Assembly (NCBI GenBank): GCA_947469885.1
Contig: CANIQT010000005.1
Span: forward strand, 1-64,000
Reading direction: 5' to 3'
From: Bacteroidota bacterium
GTDB taxonomy: Bacteria > Bacteroidota > Bacteroidia > 2-12-FULL-35-15
DNA length: 64,000 bases
Below the pieces are notes generated by a model. That model ran no database searches, was not told where the DNA came from, and saw nothing but the letters and a program-made list of their open reading frames with translations. The position numbers and the translations under genes are program-made. Shown piece by piece: positions 18,421 to 25,761 of the stretch (position 1 is its first letter; every line of letters starts with the position of its first letter).

Positions 18421-19512
18421 ATGAAAAAAATTTACACATTCATCTTTGCTGCAGCTTTTGCTGTTAGCGCAAGCGCACAAACTGTTGAAGGTCCTCAACC
18501 ATTTGTAACCAAAACATCACCTTTTCACACAACTACTACTGCGGTGAGTGGTCGTACTATTTTAAACCCTGATACAACAGGCGTGGTAAACATTACCGAC
18601 TTTTTACCCGCATTCGATTTAACGTCTCCTACTTTCTATTCTTACGGAACAGCAGGAAACACTCATGGTTATCTTTATGGTAACAATTCAAGCACAAACG
18701 GGTTTAAACAAGTAGCTCAAGGATACCAAAACGTAAACGGTTATGCAGTTGATATTATTGGTGCTTTATGTTGGTTTGGTGGAAAACAAAGCGATTTAGG
18801 AAGTTCAGGAACTTCTAAAGTGGTTATTAAAGCATACGACATGCAGCCAAATTTAGCTTACAATGTTAATGCAGGAGCTTTTAACAGCACAGTTCTTAAC
18901 TGGCCTGGTCCGAGCACTATGAAAGCATCAACAGACATTTTGTTTGCGGATATTGATACTGCTAATTTTAATTATGTTTCATTTGCAACCACTGCGTCTA
19001 TCTGCGCTACTTGCGATTTTGCAATCTCTTGCGACCTTTCTACTTTAGCTGCAGGCGATACTGCTGGTTTGGTATCAGATGCTGCTAACGATGCATTGAA
19101 CCAAGATTATGCTTACCACCAAACAGGTAATGGTAAATGGTTTGTTACTGACGAAATGTTTAGCGGTGCTACTGCAACAGGCGGATTGGATAACAGCATT
19201 GCTTTGTGGGCTGTTATTACTGAAGCTACAGGTGTTAACGAATTTTTTAACGGAATGAAATTAACCACATTCCCTAACCCAACAGTGAACAATGCAGTAA
19301 TTGAATATACCTTGGAAAAAGATTCTAAAAATGTAATGTTACTTGTTATTGACCCTGCCGGCAAAAAAATTGTAGAAAACAAATATGGCGACCAATCGAC
19401 AGGAAAATATACTGTTAACTTGCCTACTTCTAACCTTGCTGCTGGAACTTATTTCTATCAGTTGAGAGCTAACGGACGTATGTTCACTAAACAATTTGTG
19501 GTTACTAAATAG
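18421..19512 (+). CDS. T9SS type A sorting-domain protein
   Basis: A 363-residue secreted protein with a signal peptide cut before Gln20 (VSASAQ). The central region (about 60-265) is not a family I can name. The final part is a T9SS type A sorting domain: TTFPNPTVNNAVIEY, LLVIDPAGKKI and LAAGTYFYQLRANG. It resembles its two neighbours in signal peptide, sorting domain and promoter but not clearly in the middle, as if the export cassette were reused with different passengers. Confidence 0.9.
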   Translation: MKKIYTFIFAAAFAVSASAQTVEGPQPFVTKTSPFHTTTTAVSGRTILNPDTTGVVNITDFLPAFDLTSPTFYSYGTAGNTHGYLYGNNSSTNGFKQVAQGYQNVNGYAVDIIGALCWFGGKQSDLGSSGTSKVVIKAYDMQPNLAYNVNAGAFNSTVLNWPGPSTMKASTDILFADIDTANFNYVSFATTASICATCDFAISCDLSTLAAGDTAGLVSDAANDALNQDYAYHQTGNGKWFVTDEMFSGATATGGLDNSIALWAVITEATGVNEFFNGMKLTTFPNPTVNNAVIEYTLEKDSKNVMLLVIDPAGKKIVENKYGDQSTGKYTVNLPTSNLAAGTYFYQLRANGRMFTKQFVVTK

Positions 19513-19536
19513 TAGTTCTTCAAATAGTATAATAAT

Positions 19537-19567
19537 AAAGCCTCCCGAATTTTCGGGAGGCTTTTTT
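19537..19567 (+). terminator. Rho-independent terminator
   Basis: 13-bp arms (AAAGCCTCCCGAA and TTCGGGAGGCTTT), a 2-nt gap and a T-tract. Confidence 0.92.
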
Positions 19568-19581
19568 ATTTATGGACATTA

Positions 19582-19613
19582 TTTTGTTTTTTAAAAACAA
19601 AGATTTATTTTTA
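19582..19613 (+). promoter_or_regulatory. Promoter of third T9SS cargo gene
   Basis: TTTTG (19582-19586) and TATTTTTA (19606-19613) are 19 bp apart. The flanking words (AAAGAT before, ACC after the -7 box) also recur at the second gene. Confidence 0.6.
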
Positions 19614-19652
19614 CCATTCAATTAATATTACATCCATTTAAAAACAATTACC

Positions 19653-20993
19653 ATGAAAAAAATCTACTCACTTATTATTGCATCAGCCTTGTCTGTATGT
19701 GCTATAGCACAGGGTTTGCCATTCACCAACAATATGAATCCGGGCAAACAAAATCCTGCTCATCATTTTATGTTTGATGAAAATAAATTTACAGCAAACA
19801 AGGGTGTTGCCAACAGATTAAGAACACAAACCCAGTACTGGCTCAGTTATGGAGTTACCATGAACACTTATAATTCGGGCAATATGTCGGTGCTGCACGT
19901 CAATTATCTTTTTCCTGATTCGCTTTGTTTCGGAACGTTTGGAACCACCAATTCAGGTATCTGGATTCATCATATTGCTGATGTGCTGGATGTAAAATCG
20001 CCTGCATTTAATGTGGTGGATGGCGTAAACTGGACCACTTCCGACCCGTTTAGTGTTGACTCAATATCCATTCTGTATGGTTACACTCGCCACGACCCGG
20101 ACCCGAATGTGGTGGACACATTAATTATTACCATGTTCACCAATGTGCCTGCCACCAATATGCAAACGTATTATTACACTGGCGAAATGGCAAATTACGG
20201 CACAGATACTGTTAGTTTTAAAGAATTGGGTTACGACCAGCCTACCAATACCATTGGTACAAACGCTGAAAACACAATAACAGCAACAGGCAAAATAATA
20301 ATTAAAGTGCCTTTGACCATTGCTGATACTGCTGAGTATTATTATTACGAAAAAATGATTGGAATTCCGGGCTCGTTAAATGTGGGTGCTGGCAAATTGG
20401 TAACCACCGATGTTCAGTTCAAACCGGGCTACAGCTATGCGCTTGGCGACTTGATTGATACTCAACACAACGCATTTTATTTTACGGCTTACGAAGAAAA
20501 AGGGGCAGGTACATTCCCCAACTATTTTGCCTGCAACATGGGCAGCATCAATTGCGATTACAATGCCTCCAGCATTTTGCCAATGGCGGTGAGATACGAC
20601 CTTTCGCCCGGAGTATGGAATGGTTTTTACATTCCCTCTTTTGCTTACGGTGCAGGTTATGCTTACGAGCATCATTTAATTTCGTACAAAGTAACCAATC
20701 CTCCTTTGGCGGTAAATGAAATTGAAGGCAGTAATTTTTCGTTGCTTCAAAACCAACCTAATCCGTTTACCAATACCACCACCATCAACTATCAGTTAAA
20801 AAAATTAGCAACAGAAGTTGACATTCAAATATACGATATACATGGTGTAAAAATGCTTGAAAAGACAGATAAAAACGTGAAGCCCGGAAAGTATTCGTTA
20901 GAGATAAACGACAATACTTTTGCACCGGGAATTTATTTCTGCACACTTACTGTAGATGGTGAAAAAGTGACGGGTAAAATGGTGAAGCAATAA
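19653..20993 (+). CDS. T9SS type A sorting-domain protein
   Basis: A 446-residue secreted protein with a signal peptide cut before Gln20 (VCAIAQ). The passenger (about 40-365) is not recognised; it is rich in Tyr, Thr and Asn, as is usual for beta-sandwich surface proteins. The sorting domain is clear: LLQNQPNPFTNTTTINY, VDIQIYDIHGVKML and FAPGIYFCTLTVDGEK. It is the third of three consecutive single-gene units. No terminator hairpin as strong as the previous two follows; the repeat-filled gap begins instead. Confidence 0.88.
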   Translation: MKKIYSLIIASALSVCAIAQGLPFTNNMNPGKQNPAHHFMFDENKFTANKGVANRLRTQTQYWLSYGVTMNTYNSGNMSVLHVNYLFPDSLCFGTFGTTNSGIWIHHIADVLDVKSPAFNVVDGVNWTTSDPFSVDSISILYGYTRHDPDPNVVDTLIITMFTNVPATNMQTYYYTGEMANYGTDTVSFKELGYDQPTNTIGTNAENTITATGKIIIKVPLTIADTAEYYYYEKMIGIPGSLNVGAGKLVTTDVQFKPGYSYALGDLIDTQHNAFYFTAYEEKGAGTFPNYFACNMGSINCDYNASSILPMAVRYDLSPGVWNGFYIPSFAYGAGYAYEHHLISYKVTNPPLAVNEIEGSNFSLLQNQPNPFTNTTTINYQLKKLATEVDIQIYDIHGVKMLEKTDKNVKPGKYSLEINDNTFAPGIYFCTLTVDGEKVTGKMVKQ

Positions 20994-21133
20994 CATAGTT
21001 CATTGGTTTTTAAATAAGTTGAGACCTACGTATTGCAGGCAATAAAGTTTTTTAGACGTATTAAGTTTTAAATTAATCGGAAGGAACACTTTCCTTGGTA
21101 AAATATTTTGTTTTTCGGTTTTTGGAAATCAAA

Positions 21134-21374
21134 ACTGCATCAAAACAGTTGCTTTGGTGTTGTGTCGGGTTTAGCACTGTGTCAAAACAGTTGTTTTGGT
21201 GCAGTCCTGACTTTAACACTGCGTCAAAACAGTTGCTTTAGTTCAATCTCAATTTCCCCAAACCTGTTTTTTTTTATTTTTGTCGTTTTTCCGCATTCCG
21301 CACTGCATCAAAACAGTTGTTTAGGTGCAGTGCGGACTTTAACACTGCGTCAAAACAGTTGTTTTGGAGCAATG
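21134..21374. repeat. 42-bp tandem array of hairpin units
   Basis: Five copies of CAAAACAGTTG start at 21141, 21183, 21225, 21309 and 21351. Spacing is exactly 42 bp within the first three and between the last two; 84 bp, with a degenerate insert, lies between the groups. Each unit can fold around CAAAACA-GT-TGTTTTG. In the second unit all three mismatches of the 14-bp stem are G-U pairs. The frame 21108-21404 reads through as a 14-residue repeat (xQNSCFGxV), which I do not regard as a proven gene. Confidence 0.75.
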
Positions 21375-21391
21375 TTGAATCCGATACAAAG

Positions 21392-21409
21392 CCAAATCAA
21401 TTGATTTGG
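21392..21409. repeat. Perfect 18-bp palindrome
   Basis: CCAAATCAATTGATTTGG is its own reverse complement. A partial relative (CATCAATTGATTTTG) lies at about 21520-21536. Both are in the gap after the 42-bp array. Confidence 0.7.
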
Positions 21410-21980
21410 TTCAATCTGGAAATGAAAAAAGTGAAAAATGATGATTTCCGATGTTTTCTCTTTAGTAGGAGAACAGAAAATCAATCGATATAGTTGCATT
21501 CCCCAAAAGGGAAAATTCCACATCAATTGATTTTGTTCATTCTCCAAAAGGAAAAAACATCAAATTATTAAAAAACATCAAAGAACTAATGCGTAATGGT
21601 AAGCGTACTCGTTTGTGGAAGATTTACATTTTGTAGGAGTGTTTCAAATGTCAAATGGTTTGAGATTTATAGTAATAACGTAAAAAGGTCAAAAAGATAT
21701 AGGGTTTTTGAAAATATAGTTGAGCCTGCGACAGAAAGTGTGCCAACTCTTTTTTTGAAATACTGATTTTAAGTTTGTATGTTTGCATTAGGAAATAGTA
21801 ACATCGCTAGGAAAGAAAATAAAACGCATCTCGTTTGTTGGTGAAAAACACCAACAAAGGCAGCCTTTCTGCTAACTTTAAGAGGGAAATGGAACACCAA
21901 CTAGGGCGCAAACGTGGGTTTTTCTACTCAAACGAATGCAACCGCCACTTTTGAAATAGTAATCTGTCAATAAAATACAA
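21410..21980. other. Intergenic region with one strong hairpin
   Basis: I see no gene here. TTTGTTGGTG (21834-21843) and CACCAACAAA (21849-21858) form a perfect 10-bp hairpin with an A5 loop, but no T-tract follows, so it is not a classical terminator. A clear promoter for the following gene is not visible. Confidence 0.5.
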
Positions 21981-23594
21981 ATGAAACAAAAGTTATTTTT
22001 AGTTATTTTTCTATTACTGTTTTTTCAAAAAAATTATTCACAGGTTATTTTTGAAAAGTATATTTTATCAATTACAGGAGTCAACTTAACATCATCAGAA
22101 TATGGAGGAATGATAATACAGACAAATGATAATGGTTATATAGCTTTAGGTACATGTGCCTATACGAGTATTGGTCATTATCCTGCTGAGCATTATTGTT
22201 CGTTAGCAAAATTGGATACACAAGGTGATACTGTTTGGAGTAAAAATTATCAAAGTGATTCCTTAAACTTATATGGGGCATACATTGAACAAACTACGGA
22301 TAATGGTTATATTATTTTAGTACGAATGGATAGTTTAAATAACAGCCTCAATAGGGCAACGTGCATCATAAAGACAGACTCTTTAGGTAATATAATGTGG
22401 TATCATAAATACAAAGGAATTACGAACTATTCAAATTATGCTTATCAAATACACCAAACAGTTGACGGTGGTTATTGTATTCTTGATAGTCCTGTTGTAC
22501 TTTTTAAAATAGATAATTTAGGAAATCTTATTTGGAATAGAAATTTTTCTATGTCTGGACTAATCTCATATGGTTTATCTATTTTACAAACGGCTGATAG
22601 TGGTTTTATAATTACAGGATATTTGGCGGATTCAATAGGTACGAATATTGTTGCTCAAATAATAAAAACCGATAGTAATGGATTGCTTCAATGGTCAAAA
22701 ACATATAACGCAGCGAATTCACGTGCTTGTTCAATATGCAGAACTTCTGATGGCAATTATGTTGTATGTGGTTCGGAAGGGTATCCTGCAACAACTCATA
22801 TATTACTTTTTAAAATTGATGCTTCAGGTAATATCTTATGGAGTAAAAAAATAGGAAATACAGAACCAAATGTTGGTTACAGTGTAATACAAGATGCAGA
22901 CCAAGGGTTCAGTATAGCGGGAAGTACAGATTTTTTACCCGGTAGTTTCACAAATCTGAATGCCTGTCTTGTTAAAACTGATAGTTCAGGTAATTTTCTT
23001 TGGGCGAAAAATTATGGTGATAATATCACTTCTGGATTTTTGCCTTATCAGGAAGCTCTGTTTTTGAAACGCACATTAGATAATGGTTACTTTTTATCAT
23101 CATACATCTATTACCCTCCATTTAACTCAGTTTCAGTGCGACTTTATGCAATAAAAACGGATTCATCCGGCAACAGTGGTTGCACAAATGGTAATGTTAT
23201 AATGACAAGCCCAAACCTTGCAATTGCGGTTTCGTCCCCAACCACCACCGTTTCTTGTTCCGAAGTTATGCAAAATATTTCTATAATTCAGGGAAGTGAT
23301 AGTATTTGTGCCGTCACAATTTGTTATCAATATGTTGGAATATCAGAAGTCACAATGCAAGAAGATGAACTAACTATTTATCCAAACCCAGCAAACAATC
23401 AGTTGACAGTTAAGAGTGAACAGTTAACAGTGAAGGAAATAAAAGTGTATGATGTGATGGGAGAAACAGTGTACAGTGAACAGTTAACAACTAACAATAC
23501 AACCATAGATGTAAGTGGTTTGGCAAGTGGGTTGTACTTTTTACAAGTGAATAGTGAACAGGGTACAGTGAACAGAAAATTTGTGAAGGAATGA
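21981..23594 (+). CDS. T9SS type A protein with repeated propeller-like blades
   Basis: A 537-residue secreted protein with a signal peptide ending NYSQ. About eight repeats of roughly 50 residues share the pattern TxDNGYI...LxKTDSxGNxLWSKxYG (residues about 45-400), the make-up of a beta-propeller. The C-terminal sorting domain has LTIYPNPANNQLTV, VYDVMGETVY and LASGLYFLQVNS. The linker in this domain is encoded by short repeats (GTGAACAGTTAAC and like words), giving the odd peptides TVKSEQLTVK and NSEQGTVNRK. A paralogue of the same build is encoded at 53352-54935. Confidence 0.88.
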   Translation: MKQKLFLVIFLLLFFQKNYSQVIFEKYILSITGVNLTSSEYGGMIIQTNDNGYIALGTCAYTSIGHYPAEHYCSLAKLDTQGDTVWSKNYQSDSLNLYGAYIEQTTDNGYIILVRMDSLNNSLNRATCIIKTDSLGNIMWYHKYKGITNYSNYAYQIHQTVDGGYCILDSPVVLFKIDNLGNLIWNRNFSMSGLISYGLSILQTADSGFIITGYLADSIGTNIVAQIIKTDSNGLLQWSKTYNAANSRACSICRTSDGNYVVCGSEGYPATTHILLFKIDASGNILWSKKIGNTEPNVGYSVIQDADQGFSIAGSTDFLPGSFTNLNACLVKTDSSGNFLWAKNYGDNITSGFLPYQEALFLKRTLDNGYFLSSYIYYPPFNSVSVRLYAIKTDSSGNSGCTNGNVIMTSPNLAIAVSSPTTTVSCSEVMQNISIIQGSDSICAVTICYQYVGISEVTMQEDELTIYPNPANNQLTVKSEQLTVKEIKVYDVMGETVYSEQLTTNNTTIDVSGLASGLYFLQVNSEQGTVNRKFVKE

Positions 23595-23602
23595 AAGGGT
23601 AA

Positions 23603-24355
23603 TCAAAACTTCGTTTTCAAATCCTTCATAAATTTAGTGGCATACACAAAATCACAAACCTCTTGGTTGTCGGTTTTCAAAATTTCCTGTTTGTTGCCCT
23701 GCCACCAGTTTTCGCCTTTATAAATAAACATAATGTGGTCGCCAATTTCTATTACCGAATTCATGTCGTGGGTAATGACAATAGTGGTAATATTATATTC
23801 TTCGGTAATTTCTTTAATCAAATTATCAATAATGATAGATGTTTTAGGATCTAATCCCGAATTGGGCTCATCGCAAAACAAATATTTGGGTTGAACAGCA
23901 ATGGCGCGGGCAATGGCTACCCGCTTTTTCATACCTCCACTAAGTTCAGAAGGATAAAGGTTATTTGCATTCTCCAGGTTCACCCGCTGCAAACAAAAAT
24001 TAGCACGGTCTCTTTTTTCGCTTGCACTTAAATCGGTAAACATAGAAATAGGAAACACCACATTTTCTTCCACTGTTTTAGAGTCGAACAAAGCACCTCC
24101 CTGAAACAACATTCCAATTTCTTTTCGTATTTCTTTTTTGCCAAGAAAATCCAAATCATAAAAATTTCTTCCGTCAAACAACACTTCACCGGTATCAATT
24201 TCGTTTAGCCCTACCATACATTTTAATAAAGTAGTTTTGCCAGAGCCGCTTTCTCCAATAATCATGCTGACTTTACCTGCTTCAAAAGTAAACGAAATGT
24301 TTTGTATCACACTTCGTCCCGAAAACGATTTAGATATGTTATTAATTTGTATCAC
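23603..24355 (-). CDS. MlaF-like ABC transporter ATP-binding protein
   Basis: A 250-residue ATPase with Walker A GESGSGKTT, signature LSGGMKKRVAIARAI and Walker B YLFCDEPNSGLDP. The LSGGMKKR signature is typical of MlaF, which powers phospholipid movement between the membranes. The start ATG overlaps the stop of the MlaE-like permease by 4 bp (ATGA), so the pair is translationally coupled. No MCE-domain (MlaD) gene follows; the next gene is convergent, 8 bp away. Confidence 0.85.
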   Translation of the reverse strand: MIQINNISKSFSGRSVIQNISFTFEAGKVSMIIGESGSGKTTLLKCMVGLNEIDTGEVLFDGRNFYDLDFLGKKEIRKEIGMLFQGGALFDSKTVEENVVFPISMFTDLSASEKRDRANFCLQRVNLENANNLYPSELSGGMKKRVAIARAIAVQPKYLFCDEPNSGLDPKTSIIIDNLIKEITEEYNITTIVITHDMNSVIEIGDHIMFIYKGENWWQGNKQEILKTDNQEVCDFVYATKFMKDLKTKF

Positions 24356-25092
24356 GTTAAAAGTAATTTTGTTAAAATTAAATCGAACGCAAGAATAAGC
24401 ACACTGCTATACACCACCCCCTTGGTGCTCGAACGACCTACTTCCAATGCTCCGCCATTGGTGTAATACCCAAAGTAAGCCGGCACCGATGCAATGATGA
24501 AAGCAAATACTGCCGATTTGATGAGTGCATAGATGACGTTAAATTGGCGAAAATCGTAAGTAATTCCATAGATATACTGATGCGAGCTCACCACCCCCGA
24601 CATTACGCCAATTACATAACCACCAGCTATTCCAAGAAACATGGAGAAAACAATAAGTATGGGATTAAATAAAACGGAAGCCATAATTTTAGGAAAAATT
24701 AAATAGCCGGACGAATTAATTCCCATAATTTCCAACGCGTCTATTTGTTCGGTAACGCGCATGGTTCCTATTTCGGAAGCAATGCTGGAACCTACTTTAC
24801 CGGCAAGTATCAAACTAACGATGGCAGGAGAAAATTCAAGTATCATGGAATCGCGCACCGCAACACCTACTGCATAAAAAGGAAGAAGCGGACTTTCGAA
24901 GTTAAATGCAGTTTGTATGGTAATAACTGCTCCCATAAAAATAGAAATGATAGCAACAATGCCCAGAGAGCCTACTCCAAGGATATACATCTCTTCAAAA
25001 ATACGGTTGATATAAACAGAAAATTTTTCTGGCTTGGCAAAAGCCCTTTTGATGAGGATGAAATAACGACCGAAGTGAAAAAAGAGTTGCAT
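24352..25092 (-). CDS. MlaE-like ABC transporter permease
   Basis: A 246-residue permease with about five membrane segments. Hallmarks are the AGKVGSSIASEIGTMRVTEQIDALEIMGI stretch (cytoplasmic coupling element; residue run abbreviated here as AGKVG...EQIDALEIMG) and the SVPAYFGYYTNGGALEVGRSST loop. I chose the ATG at 25092; the frame extends to 25194, but that extra part would lie in the divergent intergenic region and lacks an RBS. With the adjacent ATPase it forms an MlaEF-type lipid transporter core. The required MCE subunit must be elsewhere. Confidence 0.85.
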   Translation of the reverse strand: MQLFFHFGRYFILIKRAFAKPEKFSVYINRIFEEMYILGVGSLGIVAIISIFMGAVITIQTAFNFESPLLPFYAVGVAVRDSMILEFSPAIVSLILAGKVGSSIASEIGTMRVTEQIDALEIMGINSSGYLIFPKIMASVLFNPILIVFSMFLGIAGGYVIGVMSGVVSSHQYIYGITYDFRQFNVIYALIKSAVFAFIIASVPAYFGYYTNGGALEVGRSSTKGVVYSSVLILAFDLILTKLLLT

Positions 25093-25179
25093 TGAGTGCG
25101 CGAAAATTTTTGTTAAAAATAAGAATAATTGACAAGATGCAAGATGTTTTGTTTTGCTTATATTTGTTGCAATTAAAAA

Positions 25180-25356
25180 ATGAGTATGAAACAAATTTCT
25201 TTCTCCTTCAAAAAATTAATTCTGATACTTTCTGTTTTTGCCGTTTGTGTGGGATGCAAAGGTCACAAAAAAGCCAAGTGTAACGATTGTCCAAAGTGGA
25301 GTAATATCCAAATACAAGACGAAAATAGAGGTCATACAAAGACGCAAAGTTCATAA
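25180..25356 (+). CDS. Small Cys-rich lipoprotein (58 residues)
   Basis: ATG at 25180, a second possible start two codons on (MKQISFSFKKL). A basic, hydrophobic signal ends in a lipobox (CVGCKGHKK), then KCNDCPKWSN, a CxxC pattern seen in other tiny Bacteroidota lipoproteins. It lies divergent to mlaE, with 87 bp between the starts. The last codons (HTKTQSS and stop) are encoded by the left arm of a 15-bp inverted repeat, so the original C-terminus may have been replaced. Function unknown. Confidence 0.6.
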   Translation: MSMKQISFSFKKLILILSVFAVCVGCKGHKKAKCNDCPKWSNIQIQDENRGHTKTQSS

Positions 25357-25398
25357 AGAAAAAATTCGCATTCTACCCTTTGCGAACTTTGCGTCTTT
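25338..25398. repeat. 15-bp perfect inverted repeat (CGCAAAG family)
   Basis: AAAGACGCAAAGTTC (25338-25352) and GAACTTTGCGTCTTT (25384-25398) face each other across 31 bp. The left arm forms the end of the small lipoprotein gene. Similar CAAAG-type words occur around the GxxExxY unit and the porP start. Confidence 0.75.
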
Positions 25399-25427
25399 GC
25401 GTGAACCAACTAATTACTATTACAAAA

Positions 25428-25443
25428 TACCTACTTTTAGGTA
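25428..25443 (+). promoter_or_regulatory. Palindrome upstream of feoA, possible metal-regulator site
   Basis: TACCTA-CTTT-TAGGTA is a perfect inverted repeat, enclosed by outer arms AATACC (25426-25431) and GGTATT-like (25446-25451). A TACTTTTG -7 box follows at 25477-25484, 10 bp before feoA. The position suggests a DtxR- or Fur-type site, but the regulator is not identified. Confidence 0.4.
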
Positions 25444-25494
25444 GGGGTATTATTATGCAGAGGCAAAAATAAAAACTACTTTTGCCGTACAAAA

Positions 25495-25746
25495 ATGGAA
25501 AAGAAAAAAACCTTGAAAAAATTATCACAATTAAAAATAGGAGAAAGCGGAGTGATTGATTCTTTTACGGATAAAGAAATGTCGCTCAAACTTCTGGAAA
25601 TGGGATGCACACCAGGAGAAATGGTTACGCTCGACAAAATAGCCCCCATGGGCGACCCCATTGCCATCAAAGTTTCAGGATATCTATTAAGTCTGAGAAA
25701 AGAAGAAGCCTCTACCGTGATGGTTTCGATGATGAGTAAAAATTAA
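25495..25746 (+). CDS. feoA: Ferrous iron transport protein A
   Basis: An 83-residue SH3-like FeoA protein, cytoplasmic partner of the FeoB channel. Typical elements are LSQLKIGESGVIDSF, KLLEMGCTPGEMV and DPIAIKVSGYLLSLRKEEASTVMV. Length is normal. It precedes feoB by 15 bp in the same operon. A palindrome and a -7 box lie just upstream, in keeping with iron control. Confidence 0.93.
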   Translation: MEKKKTLKKLSQLKIGESGVIDSFTDKEMSLKLLEMGCTPGEMVTLDKIAPMGDPIAIKVSGYLLSLRKEEASTVMVSMMSKN

Positions 25747-25761
25747 TTCTTAGTTCCGAAG

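Noticed and set aside
21134-21374. CRISPR array or integron attachment sites
   Set aside because: No unique spacers, no cas or integrase gene, and the inter-unit sequence is itself repeated.
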